Of a DNA stretch of 6,122 nucleotides, positions 1-5,772 are shown piece after piece. Origin of the DNA: Mxb001 sp049317345 (GTDB taxonomy: Bacteria > Actinomycetota > Actinomycetes > S36-B12); the NCBI GenBank assembly GCA_049317345.1, contig JBMOIL010000142.1, positions 1-6,122 on the forward strand. Reading direction: 5' to 3'. The notes beneath the pieces are model-generated. The model had not been told where the DNA came from. It did not search any database and saw only the letters and a list, made by a program, of their open reading frames with translations. The stretch's first letter is position 1, and each line of letters starts with the position of its first letter. The position numbers and the translations under genes were made by a program.

Positions 1-172
1 GGAAGATGAAGTTCGACGCGTGACCGGTGGAGCCACCGGGGTTGGGCAGCGGGCCCTTGTCGATCTGGACGATGTCGCGCCAGCCCAGGCGCGCCAGGTG
101 GTAGGCCACGGAGTTGCCCACGATGCCGGCGCCGATGACGACGCACTTGGCCTTGCTCGGCAGGGTGCTCAT
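1..172 (-). CDS. FAD-dependent oxidoreductase, dimethylglycine oxidase/sarcosine dehydrogenase-like (N-terminus only)
   Basis: Only the first 57 codons are in the window; the rest continues past the left edge. The start is ATG at 172, preceded by a good ribosome-binding site. The visible part begins a Rossmann FAD-binding fold: a hydrophobic strand, the dinucleotide motif GAGIVG (residues 14-19), and an acidic residue at the end of the second strand (D38) for the adenosine ribose. It then has GPLPNPGGSTGHAS (residues 40-53). In dimethylglycine and sarcosine dehydrogenases the His of the corresponding GST-x-H-A segment carries the covalent flavin; here that is H51. Family members oxidatively N-demethylate dimethylglycine or sarcosine, and many carry a C-terminal GcvT-like folate domain that captures the released one-carbon unit as methylene-THF. 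Whether that domain is present cannot be seen. The gene lies 39 nt after the gntR regulator on the same strand and is probably co-transcribed with it. The family is fairly sure; the exact substrate is not. Confidence 0.82.
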   Translation of the reverse strand, partial: MSTLPSKAKCVVIGAGIVGNSVAYHLARLGWRDIVQIDKGPLPNPGGSTGHASNFIF

Positions 173-175
173 TGT

Positions 176-184
176 CTTCCTCTC
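176..184 (-). promoter_or_regulatory. Ribosome-binding site of the FAD oxidoreductase
   Basis: On the minus strand the bases read GAGAGGAAG, followed by ACA and the ATG at 172. The AGGA core sits 5 nt before the start. This purine-rich Shine-Dalgarno match fixes the start codon of the flavoprotein. Confidence 0.7.
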
Positions 185-211
185 GGATGGTGCGGTGTGG
201 GGTGAAGCGGT

Positions 212-880
212 CTAGATAGCCCGTCGTACCTCGGCTTCGAAGCCGTGGACGTGGGAGGACATGACCTTGGCTGCCCGGTCGGCGTCGCCGTCGCGGATGG
301 CCAGGAGGAGATCCCTGTGCTCTGCAACTGCGTCCTCGAGGTGCATGACCCGGTCGAGGGCGAGGAACCAGATGCGCAGGGCGTGCATGTAGTGCTGGTC
401 GCACATCGACTGGAGGAAGTCGTTGTGCGCACAGTGGTAGACGTGGTGGTGGATGCGCTGATCGAGCTCGATGAGGGCGCGCATGTCGGGCGCGGCGGCG
501 ATCGCGTCGATATCGGCGAGGAGGACGTCGATGACGATCAGGTCGTCGTCGGTGCGCCGCTCTGCGGCCAGGCGCGCGGCGAAGGGCTCCATCTCCTCGC
601 GCACCTCAGACAGGGACGCGAGGTCGCGCGGGTCGAGGGCGGCGACGAACATCCCGCGGCGGGGGTAGACCTCGACCAGGCGCTCGTGGGCCAGGGTGCG
701 CAGTGCCTCGCGGATGGGGGTGCGGCCCAGGCCCAGGCGCTCCTGGAGCTCCGGCTCGCTGAGCACGGAGCCCGGCGGGAGCTCGAGGGTGACGATGAGC
801 GCCCGGATCTCGCGGTAGGCCAGGTCCGCCTGCGACTCCCCGCCCCGGAAGTCGGGTTGGAAGAGGACGGCGGAGGTCAC
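212..880 (-). CDS. GntR-family transcriptional regulator with FCD (FadR C-terminal) domain
   Basis: A 222-residue cytoplasmic DNA-binding regulator. Residues about 19-79 form the GntR winged helix, with the typical run LPPGSVLSEPELQERLGLGR, then TPIREALRTLAHERLVE and the wing YPRRGMFV. Residues about 85-215 are an all-helical FCD ligand-binding domain. Likely metal ligands of that domain are D140 and H144 (in LDQRIHHH), H188 (in EHRDLL) and H210, matching the family Asp-x3-His...His...His pattern. Length is normal for the FadR subfamily. The start is GTG at 880; no in-frame ATG lies near, and starting later would lose the first DNA-binding helix. No Shine-Dalgarno sequence is visible, and a candidate promoter lies immediately upstream, so the message may be leaderless. 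Its position between the corrinoid operon and the flavoprotein gene suggests it senses a substrate or intermediate of this pathway and controls one or both units. The ligand is unknown. Confidence 0.93.
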   Translation of the reverse strand: MTSAVLFQPDFRGGESQADLAYREIRALIVTLELPPGSVLSEPELQERLGLGRTPIREALRTLAHERLVEVYPRRGMFVAALDPRDLASLSEVREEMEPFAARLAAERRTDDDLIVIDVLLADIDAIAAAPDMRALIELDQRIHHHVYHCAHNDFLQSMCDQHYMHALRIWFLALDRVMHLEDAVAEHRDLLLAIRDGDADRAAKVMSSHVHGFEAEVRRAI

Positions 881-884
881 GGGG

Positions 885-898
885 ACAGATATATCAGT
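885..898. promoter_or_regulatory. Imperfect palindrome over the gntR -10 region, possible operator
   Basis: The 14 bases ACAGATATATCAGT contain the perfect palindrome GATATATC (888-895). They match their own reverse complement at 12 of 14 positions. A dyad placed over the presumed -10 box, directly before a GntR-family gene, is where an autoregulatory operator would be expected. An AT-alternating octamer can also be palindromic by chance. A second short palindrome, TGTACA, lies at 911-916. Confidence 0.3.
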
Positions 899-916
899 TA
901 TGCGGGGAGTTGTACA
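888..916 (-). promoter_or_regulatory. Candidate promoter of the gntR gene
   Basis: Read on the minus strand, TGTACA (916-911) resembles a -35 hexamer at 4 of 6 positions. It is separated by 17 nt from TATATC (893-888), which matches 4 of 6 positions of a -10 box. This is the only AT-rich patch in the intergenic region. A transcript starting about 7 nt past the -10 would begin at or next to the GTG at 880. That agrees with the absence of a Shine-Dalgarno sequence and suggests leaderless initiation. The assignment rests on pattern matching only. Confidence 0.4.
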
Positions 917-925
917 TCAGATTCC

Positions 926-950
926 CGAGGCGGCCGGCTCAGGCCCCTCG
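926..950 (-). terminator. GC-rich stem-loop between the corrinoid operon and gntR, candidate terminator
   Basis: CGAGG (926-930) pairs with CCTCG (946-950), and GGCC (932-935) pairs with GGCC (942-945). One C (931) is bulged, and the loop is the six bases 936-941. This gives 9 base pairs, almost all G-C. It lies about 100 nt after the last operon stop codon and about 10 nt before the presumed gntR -35 box, the natural place to end the operon transcript. No T-run follows on either strand, so it would be a U-less terminator of the kind proposed in GC-rich actinobacteria, or only a pausing structure. Confidence 0.4.
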
Positions 951-1007
951 TCGGCATTCACCCGCGCAATGGCTGCCAACTTGAGGCGAAACGCCGTCCA
1001 GCAACGA

Positions 1008-1046
1008 CCACTTCGAGGGTGAAAGCTGGTCTCGGAGTCGCTCCGA
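1008..1046 (-). terminator. Two small tandem stem-loops directly after the DUF1638 stop codon
   Basis: The first hairpin is perfect: TCGGAG (1032-1037) pairs with CTCCGA (1041-1046) around a 3-nt loop, beginning 1 nt after the stop codon at 1048-1050. The second is weaker: CCACTT (1008-1013) pairs with AAG plus TGG (1023-1025, 1027-1029), with one bulged base. No T-run follows. They could contribute to transcript ending or protect the mRNA 3' end. The rest of the 881-1047 intergenic stretch shows no gene. Confidence 0.25.
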
Positions 1047-1047
1047 T

Positions 1048-1644
1048 CTACAGCGCGTCCAGTGCCGGGCCGAGACGCCCGGGGGCGTCGACGATCTCCA
1101 GGGGGAGCCCCAGCCTGTCGGCGGCCCGTTGGGCGGCCCTCTCGAGGTCGGGCGAACGCCGACCCGCCAGCCACACCACGCGTGTGTAGTGGCGGAAGTA
1201 GTCATCGCGGAGCTCGGGGTAGCGGTCGAGGCCGAGCTCCCGCCAGACGACCCGGTCGAAGGACAGCACGAGGAAGTCGGTCAGAACGTAGGTGCCAGGC
1301 TCGGCCTCCCAGATCGCCGTCATCTCGGCTTCACCGGCGTAGAGGTCGTAGCAGTGCCGGCCCGGCAGGCGACGGACGCTGAGGCGCTCGCACACCTCGT
1401 CGAGGGCCCCGTGCGTGCCGCAGTCGGCGTAGCCAATCGCGATCTCGTCGTAGTCGTCTCTCAACTCGAGCACGAGGCGCTCGACCTCGGGCGCGATCCG
1501 CTCGGGGCGGTTGTGCAGCAGCGGCGGCAGGGGATGGATCGCGACGTCCGCACCGGACTCCTCGATCCACGCGGAGGCGTCAGCGCTGAGTGCGCCGCAG
1601 AGGATGAGTGCGCGCCTAGGACGCGGACGGGAAGGCGAGCTCAT
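1048..1644 (-). CDS. DUF1638 family protein of unknown function, corrinoid-operon companion
   Basis: A 198-residue soluble protein with no signal peptide or membrane segment. I recognise it as DUF1638 by its layout: an N-terminal LILCGAL (C16); LLHNRPE (residues 42-48); a central IAIGYADCGTHGALD (C75); and LPGRHCYDLYAGE (H97, C98, G104). The three family-type cysteines C16, C75 and C98, with nearby His residues, look like a metal- or cofactor-binding set; that is inference, since no biochemical role is known to me. DUF1638 genes are often found beside corrinoid methyltransferase and RACo/RamA genes, as here. The ATG at 1644 lies inside the last 29 nt of the RACo gene, in a different frame, with no Shine-Dalgarno sequence, so translation is probably coupled. 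Reading further upstream in frame adds only antisense-like Arg/Ser-rich sequence over RACo. This is the last gene of the operon. Confidence 0.85.
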   Translation of the reverse strand: MSSPSRPRPRRALILCGALSADASAWIEESGADVAIHPLPPLLHNRPERIAPEVERLVLELRDDYDEIAIGYADCGTHGALDEVCERLSVRRLPGRHCYDLYAGEAEMTAIWEAEPGTYVLTDFLVLSFDRVVWRELGLDRYPELRDDYFRHYTRVVWLAGRRSPDLERAAQRAADRLGLPLEIVDAPGRLGPALDAL

Positions 1645-3490
1645 CGACGAATCGATCGTTGAAGTCGGTGCGGTCGGACAGCTCGACGTAGTGGATCTCC
1701 TCGAGCAGAGCGTGCGCGCCGTGGCGCTCGGAGTCCGAGAGCAGCGCCATCTTGGCTCCCTCTCCCGCGACATTGCCCGCGCTCACGATGCGCATCACGG
1801 GGATCTGTGGCACCAGGCCGATGCCGATGGCACTGCTGGCTGAGAGGTAGGTGCCGAAGGAGCCCGCGAGCAGCACCTGCTGGATCTCGGACTCCTCCAC
1901 GCCGAACTCCTCGAGCAGCAGCTTCCACCCGGTGGAGATCGCCGCCTTGGCGAATTGCAGCTCGCGCACGTCGCGCTGGCTGAGGAAGATCTCGTTGCCC
2001 TCGCCGGACTCCTCCTCCGTGGCGAGGACGAAGAGCCGCTCGCCGTCGCGCTCGACGAATCGGTCGGCAAGATCGGGACGCAGCTCGGCGATGCGCTCAG
2101 GGGAGAGGAAGCGACCGGAGGAGTCGAGCAGGCCGGTGCGCGCGAGCTCGGCGATGACGTCGACCAGGCCCGAGCCGCAGATCCCGGTGGGTGCGACATC
2201 GCCGATCACCTGCAGGGTGATGCCCTCGTCGGTAATCGAGACGACCTCGATGGCGCCGGGTGCCGCGCGCATGCCGCAGCGGATCGACGCGGCCTCAAAC
2301 GCCGGGCCCGCGGGAGCGGCGGTCGACATGAGGCGCTCGCCATTGCCCAGCACGATCTCGCAGTTGGTGCCGATATCGATGAAGAGTCGCAGACGCTTGT
2401 CGCGATCCATCCCGGAAGCCAGCACCCCGGCGATGATGTCGCCGCCGACGTAGGCGCCCAGGTGCGGGAAGAGCATCGCCCGCGCCCGCGGATGCACGCG
2501 GACGCCCAGGTCGGTTGCGAGCAGGTCGGAGTAGGACGCCGTGGCGAGGATGAACGGGGCCACACCGAGGGGCTCGGGGTCGATACCGAGCACGAGCTGC
2601 GCCATCGTCGCGTTGCCGGCCAGTGCGACCTCGTAGACGGATGCCGGGTCGACGCCGGCCTGCTGGCAGACATCCTGGGTGAGGTCATCGAGGGTGGCCT
2701 GCGCGAGTTCCTGCAGCTTGGGCAGTGAGTCGGGATCGAGCATCGTCGCGCTGATGCGACTGATGACGTCGGCGCCGAAAGGCTGCTGCTGGTTGAGCAT
2801 GGATGCGACGGCAATGGGTGCGCCGGTGGTGAGGTCCATCAGTGTGGCCACCGCGGTGGTGGTGCCCAGGTCGTAGGCAACGCCGTACGACGTGCCGGTC
2901 GTGTCACCGGGCTCCACGGCGATGAGCTCGGTGCCCACGATGACGGCGGTCACCTCCCAATTGGCTGCACGCATCGTGCGGCCAACCGTGCGCACCACGT
3001 GCGGGTCAACCGTCAGCTCGAGGTCGTCGATCTCATCGAGCACCCGCTGCACGTCGGTGCGCTGGTCGGAGAGCGTGGCGTCGGTGAGTTGCATGAAGCG
3101 CTTCTGCACGGCTGGGCGCAGGATCACCTGACGACCAACGCCGACCGTCGCCGCCTTGGGGCGTGTCGTGAGTTCGGGCACGTCGATGGTGAGGTCGCGT
3201 ATGGCGGTGGCCATGCAGGCCAGTCGCCAGCCCTCCGCCAACTGCTCTGCCGAGAAGGCGCGCTCGTCAAGGGCCGAGATCGGCATGCTCGCGTCGAGCA
3301 CCTTCACCTTGCACTTCTTGCACGTGCCGTGCCCGCCGCAGGTGGAGTCGATTGCTACGCCGTTCCAGAGCGCAGCGTCGAAGACGCTCACGCCATTGGG
3401 CACGCGCACCGACTTGCCCGCGGGCTCGAAGGTCAGGCTGACGCGCGCCGGCCCGGAGGGCGCAGCGGTCGCGTCATCGAGTGCGGTCAT
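1616..3490 (-). CDS. Reductive activator of corrinoid proteins: [2Fe-2S] ferredoxin domain plus ASKHA ATPase (RACo/RamA type, DUF4445)
   Basis: A 624-residue cytoplasmic protein that by family reduces inactive Co(II) corrinoid back to Co(I), driven by ATP. Residues about 16-105 are a plant-type [2Fe-2S] ferredoxin with cluster ligands C51, C57, C60 (STCGGHGTCKKCKV) and C92 (WRLACMA). Residues about 115-200 are a linker/middle domain. Residues about 202-600 are the actin-like ATPase: YDLGTTT (206-212), AGNATM (291-296), a GGD at 349-351, DIGTNCEI (372-379), then GICGSGLVDVIAELARTGLL and LLAGSFGTYLSASSAIGIG. These are the characteristic RACo C-terminal motifs. Length is typical and all four cluster cysteines are present. 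The ATG at 3490 overlaps the methyltransferase stop as ATGA; a further 25 upstream in-frame codons are Arg/Gly-rich and run back over the previous gene, so they were rejected. It is expected to act on the corrinoid protein encoded at the right edge. Confidence 0.95.
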   Translation of the reverse strand: MTALDDATAAPSGPARVSLTFEPAGKSVRVPNGVSVFDAALWNGVAIDSTCGGHGTCKKCKVKVLDASMPISALDERAFSAEQLAEGWRLACMATAIRDLTIDVPELTTRPKAATVGVGRQVILRPAVQKRFMQLTDATLSDQRTDVQRVLDEIDDLELTVDPHVVRTVGRTMRAANWEVTAVIVGTELIAVEPGDTTGTSYGVAYDLGTTTAVATLMDLTTGAPIAVASMLNQQQPFGADVISRISATMLDPDSLPKLQELAQATLDDLTQDVCQQAGVDPASVYEVALAGNATMAQLVLGIDPEPLGVAPFILATASYSDLLATDLGVRVHPRARAMLFPHLGAYVGGDIIAGVLASGMDRDKRLRLFIDIGTNCEIVLGNGERLMSTAAPAGPAFEAASIRCGMRAAPGAIEVVSITDEGITLQVIGDVAPTGICGSGLVDVIAELARTGLLDSSGRFLSPERIAELRPDLADRFVERDGERLFVLATEEESGEGNEIFLSQRDVRELQFAKAAISTGWKLLLEEFGVEESEIQQVLLAGSFGTYLSASSAIGIGLVPQIPVMRIVSAGNVAGEGAKMALLSDSERHGAHALLEEIHYVELSDRTDFNDRFVDELAFPSAS

Positions 3491-4371
3491 ACCTGAGCGG
3501 CTGCCTCGGCCGCCTGTGAGGCGGCCTGCTTGGCGCGGTGCGCTGCGATCCAGGTGGCGCCCCACTCGTCATTGCCCATCATGAGATCCGCGCCCTTGAC
3601 GGCCGTGACGATCTGCGGGGTGCGCGAGTCCATGATCGCGCTGGTGAGGCCCGCCTTCATCGCCATGGGCAGGAAGACGGCGTTGAGCGTGTGGCGATCG
3701 GGCATGCCGAAGGACACGTTGGACGCACCAAGCGTGGTGTTGACGCCGATCTCGGTGGAGATGAGGTGGATAGCCTCCATCGTCTTCATCGCGAGCGTGT
3801 GATCGGCGCCGATGGGCATGGCGAGCGGATCGACGACGATGTCCTCGATCGGGATGCCGTATTCGTCCGTCGCGATCCCGACGAGCTGCTTGGCGAGTTC
3901 GAGGCGACGGTGCGGATCCTCGGGGATCGCCTCCTCGTCATTGGGCAGCGCGATCACGGCGGCGCCGTACCGCTTGACCAGAGGCAGGATCTGATCGATG
4001 CGCTCGCGCTCCATCGTGACGGAGTTGACCAGCGCCTTGCCCTCATAGGCCGCGAGTCCGGACTCGAGCGCCTCCACGACCGAGGAGTCGATGCACAGGG
4101 GTACGTCGGTGAGTGACTGCACGAGGCGCACGGCATCGCCGAGGAGCTTGACCTCATCGATGAGGGGCGCGCCCATATTGACGTCGAGCATCATCGCGCC
4201 GCCAGCGATCTGCTGAGCGACATCGATCTCCACGGCGGAGAGGTCTTCGACGCGCAACTGCTCCTGGAACTTCTTGCGTCCGGTCGGGTTGATGCGCTCG
4301 CCGATGATGCAGAAGGGCTGGTCCGGGCCGATGGTCACGGTCGACGTCGCGGAGCGCAGGACGGTGTGCAT
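3487..4371 (-). CDS. Methyltetrahydrofolate:corrinoid protein methyltransferase (pterin-binding TIM barrel, AcsE/MtgA/MtrH type)
   Basis: A 294-residue single-domain enzyme that moves a methyl group between a corrinoid protein and tetrahydrofolate. Motifs of the pterin-binding barrel run in order: IIGERINPTGRKKF (residues 22-35), MLDVNMGAP (61-69), LCIDSS (92-97), LVNSVT (114-119), VIALPNDEE (139-147), DPLAMPIGAD (181-190) and TTLGASNVSFGMPDR (212-226). N218 corresponds to the conserved Asn that polarises the pterin in the Moorella enzyme. The C-terminus ends in an Ala/Gln-rich helix. It has no cobalamin-binding domain of its own, so it must work with the separate corrinoid protein at 5772-6122. 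The ATG at 4371 has a strong AGGAG ribosome site overlapping the metF stop; its own stop overlaps the RACo start. By analogy with MtgA of Desulfitobacterium glycine betaine metabolism it likely runs toward methyl-THF, but direction cannot be read from sequence. Confidence 0.93.
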   Translation of the reverse strand: MHTVLRSATSTVTIGPDQPFCIIGERINPTGRKKFQEQLRVEDLSAVEIDVAQQIAGGAMMLDVNMGAPLIDEVKLLGDAVRLVQSLTDVPLCIDSSVVEALESGLAAYEGKALVNSVTMERERIDQILPLVKRYGAAVIALPNDEEAIPEDPHRRLELAKQLVGIATDEYGIPIEDIVVDPLAMPIGADHTLAMKTMEAIHLISTEIGVNTTLGASNVSFGMPDRHTLNAVFLPMAMKAGLTSAIMDSRTPQIVTAVKGADLMMGNDEWGATWIAAHRAKQAASQAAEAAAQV

Positions 4372-4374
4372 GGG

Positions 4375-4380
4375 ACTCCT
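4375..4380 (-). promoter_or_regulatory. Ribosome-binding site of the methyltransferase, overlapping the metF stop
   Basis: The minus strand reads TATAGGAGTCCCATG. The TAG stop of metF (4381-4379) is embedded in the AGGAGT Shine-Dalgarno sequence, 3-4 nt before the ATG at 4371. Ribosomes ending metF sit on this site, so the two genes are probably translationally coupled. The site decides the methyltransferase start over an upstream in-frame ATG at 4431 inside metF. Confidence 0.8.
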
Positions 4381-5326
4381 ATACCGAGGTGGTGCCGGCA
4401 GCGGATGCCACCGGGTCGAACGCCGGACCAATGCCCAGATCCCGCACGAGCCGCTCGAGCGAGCCGTCGTGGCGGAAGTCGGTGAGGTGGATGCCGGAGA
4501 CGCCCGGGAGCGAGAGCGCGTGGCGACTCAGCTCGAGGGTGAGCTGGTAGGACTCCTCGGCGATGGCGTCCTTGTCGCCGGCTCCGGCGACGCGGGCGAT
4601 CATCTCGGCGGGGATGGAGATGCCGGGCACGGACTCGTCCATGAAGGACAGCGCCTTGGCCGACTTGGTGAGCACCACCGTGGGGATGAGTGCTGTCGTG
4701 CGCGTGACGCCGTACTCGACGCAGCCTGCGACGAAGTTTTCGAGACGCTCGGGGTAGTAGCCGATCTGCAACTGCAGGAAACGCGCCCCGGCCTCGGCCT
4801 TCTTGAGCGCACGCATGACGCGGTAGTCCAGCGGGGGAGCGAAGGGGTTCTCCACAGCGCCGACGAAGAGCGCGGGGGGCTGCTTGATCGCGCGGCCGGA
4901 GAGGTAGTGGCCCTCGGCGAGTCCACTCGCGACCTTGACGAGTTGGGTGCTGTCGAGGTCGAAGACGCGCCGCGCCTCGGGCTCATCGCCCGCGGTGACG
5001 TCGTCGCCCGTGAGGCAGGCGATGTTCTCGATGCCGAAGAGGCTCGCGCCGATGATGTCGGCCTGCATGGCGATGCGGTTCTTGTCGCGGCACACCACCT
5101 GCATGATCGGCTCGAGCCCGAACTGTGACATCGCGATGGCGATGGAGGTGTTGGACGCGTGGGCGTGAGCGGCCGGGTTGTCGGTCGCGTTGACCGCGTC
5201 GACGAAGGGCCGCAACTCATCTGCCGCCTTCTCGACCGCGGCGAGGCCACCGCCGTCGATGCTGGGGAACTCCGCGGTCACGACGGGGCGAGTGCCCTCC
5301 GCGAGGAGGGTGGCCAGACGGCTCAT
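4379..5326 (-). CDS. metF: Methylenetetrahydrofolate reductase (MetF family)
   Basis: A 315-residue soluble TIM-barrel flavoprotein, close to the usual MetF length of about 300. It interconverts 5-methyl-THF and 5,10-methylene-THF using FAD. Visible family features are VVTAEFPS with E19 (the catalytic-Glu position of the EFFPP motif in E. coli MetF), VNATDNPAAHAH (residues 45-56), MQVVCRDKNR (75-84), FGIENIACLTGDD (97-109; the LTGD corresponds to the LRGD of classical MetF) and a C-terminal GVSGIHLTDFR segment. The ATG at 5326 overlaps the preceding metV-like stop as ATGA and has GGAGGG 9 nt upstream. An upstream in-frame reading through metV to 5725 is an artefact. In this operon it probably runs oxidatively, feeding methyl groups from the corrinoid system into methylene-THF, rather than making methyl-THF for methionine. 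No NAD(P)H-specific segment can be assigned by eye, so the electron partner is open. Confidence 0.9.
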   Translation of the reverse strand: MSRLATLLAEGTRPVVTAEFPSIDGGGLAAVEKAADELRPFVDAVNATDNPAAHAHASNTSIAIAMSQFGLEPIMQVVCRDKNRIAMQADIIGASLFGIENIACLTGDDVTAGDEPEARRVFDLDSTQLVKVASGLAEGHYLSGRAIKQPPALFVGAVENPFAPPLDYRVMRALKKAEAGARFLQLQIGYYPERLENFVAGCVEYGVTRTTALIPTVVLTKSAKALSFMDESVPGISIPAEMIARVAGAGDKDAIAEESYQLTLELSRHALSLPGVSGIHLTDFRHDGSLERLVRDLGIGPAFDPVASAAGTTSV

Positions 5327-5772
5327 GAGTGGAAGCCCTCCGGGAGCGTCGTCGGCTCGTCGATCTCGACCATGCTGGCGCCGGGAACGGCGGAGAAGCG
5401 TTCGCGTGCGGCACCATCCCAGCCGGCCGGCGTACGTCGATCGCGCCCGTTGATGAGGTTGATCCACGACGAGGTGCCCTGGAGGCGGTTGTCGACCGGC
5501 GGGCGCAGCTCGTTGAACTCCTCCTCCCAGTGGTGCGGGTTGAGAGGGGAGTGCGAGCGCTCCTCGGCCTTGACCCAGACGCACCGCATCTCTGGCTTGA
5601 CCTCGCAGTGGCCGTCCTCGCGGACGCCGCCGCACGGGCCATTGCGCAGGGTCTTGGGGCAGGTCATCGGGCACGTCATGCCGGTCGAGTGCAGGACGCA
5701 CTGGCCGCACATGCGGCAGTCCCACACGGGCTTCTTGACCACGTGCTCAAGAAGGGGAAGGAGCTTGGGCAC
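5323..5772 (-). CDS. metV: MetV-like Cys-rich protein (methylenetetrahydrofolate reductase C-terminal type domain)
   Basis: A 149-residue protein of the MTHFR-C family (MetV), which in acetogens forms a complex with MetF and binds metal (Fe-S and/or Zn). Eight cysteines lie in the first 64 residues: C19, C22, C25 (DCRMCGQCVL), C34, C38 (TCPMTCPKTL), C47 (NGPCGG), C56 and C64 (RCVWV). The CPMTCPK...LRNGPCGG block is the family signature. The C-terminal half (PPVDNRLQGTSSWINL and after) is less structured and also typical. The start is GTG at 5772, sharing one base with the corrinoid stop (TAGTG). The first ATG downstream (residue 21) would remove the first cysteine, so GTG is preferred, although no strong Shine-Dalgarno sequence is visible. 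Overlap with metF by ATGA supports a 1:1 MetVF complex. Its role is likely electron transfer to or from MetF, or stabilising it. The exact cofactor is not decidable here. Confidence 0.88.
   Translation of the reverse strand: MPKLLPLLEHVVKKPVWDCRMCGQCVLHSTGMTCPMTCPKTLRNGPCGGVREDGHCEVKPEMRCVWVKAEERSHSPLNPHHWEEEFNELRPPVDNRLQGTSSWINLINGRDRRTPAGWDGAARERFSAVPGASMVEIDEPTTLPEGFHS
5336..5341 (-). promoter_or_regulatory. Ribosome-binding site of metF
   Basis: GGAGGG on the minus strand lies 9 nt before the ATG at 5326, inside the 3' end of the metV-like gene. It supports the ATG that overlaps the metV stop (ATGA) as the true metF start. Confidence 0.65.

Noticed and set aside
232..245. Perfect 14-bp palindrome CGGCTTCGAAGCCG
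   Set aside because: It lies inside the 3' coding part of gntR, where it spells Gly-Phe-Glu-Ala in preferred GC-rich codons. It could be an operator or hairpin, but chance from codon use explains it, and no T-run or second copy is visible.
881..1047. A small gene or RNA gene in the intergenic region
   Set aside because: No open frame with a ribosome site or conserved-looking protein and no tRNA-like cloverleaf was found; only stem-loops and a promoter-like patch are visible.
245..1189. Long plus-strand open frame opposite gntR and the intergenic region
   Set aside because: It is antisense to a clear GntR/FCD gene, has composition typical of a GC-rich shadow frame (Val/Gly/Glu/Arg-rich), no recognisable domain and no ribosome site.
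1645..1773. N-terminal extension of the DUF1638 gene to an upstream start at 1773
   Set aside because: The extra 43 residues are Arg/Ser/Thr-rich, overlap the RACo coding region out of frame, and precede the family-like beginning of the protein.
1955..2728. Long plus-strand open frame opposite the RACo gene
   Set aside because: It is the complement of conserved ASKHA-domain coding sequence. The translation is rich in Gly, Asp, Arg and His with no motif, as expected for a shadow frame.
3491..3565. RACo start 25 codons upstream
   Set aside because: The added residues are Arg/Gly-rich, overlap the end of the methyltransferase gene and precede the ferredoxin domain; the ATGA junction at 3490 is the better start.
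4274..5128. Long plus-strand open frame opposite metF and the methyltransferase
   Set aside because: It spans two well-supported minus-strand genes and their junction, and encodes no recognisable protein.
5327..5725. N-terminal extension of metF through the metV-like gene
   Set aside because: The added residues are an out-of-frame reading of metV. MetF homology begins at the ATG at 5326, which has its own ribosome site.
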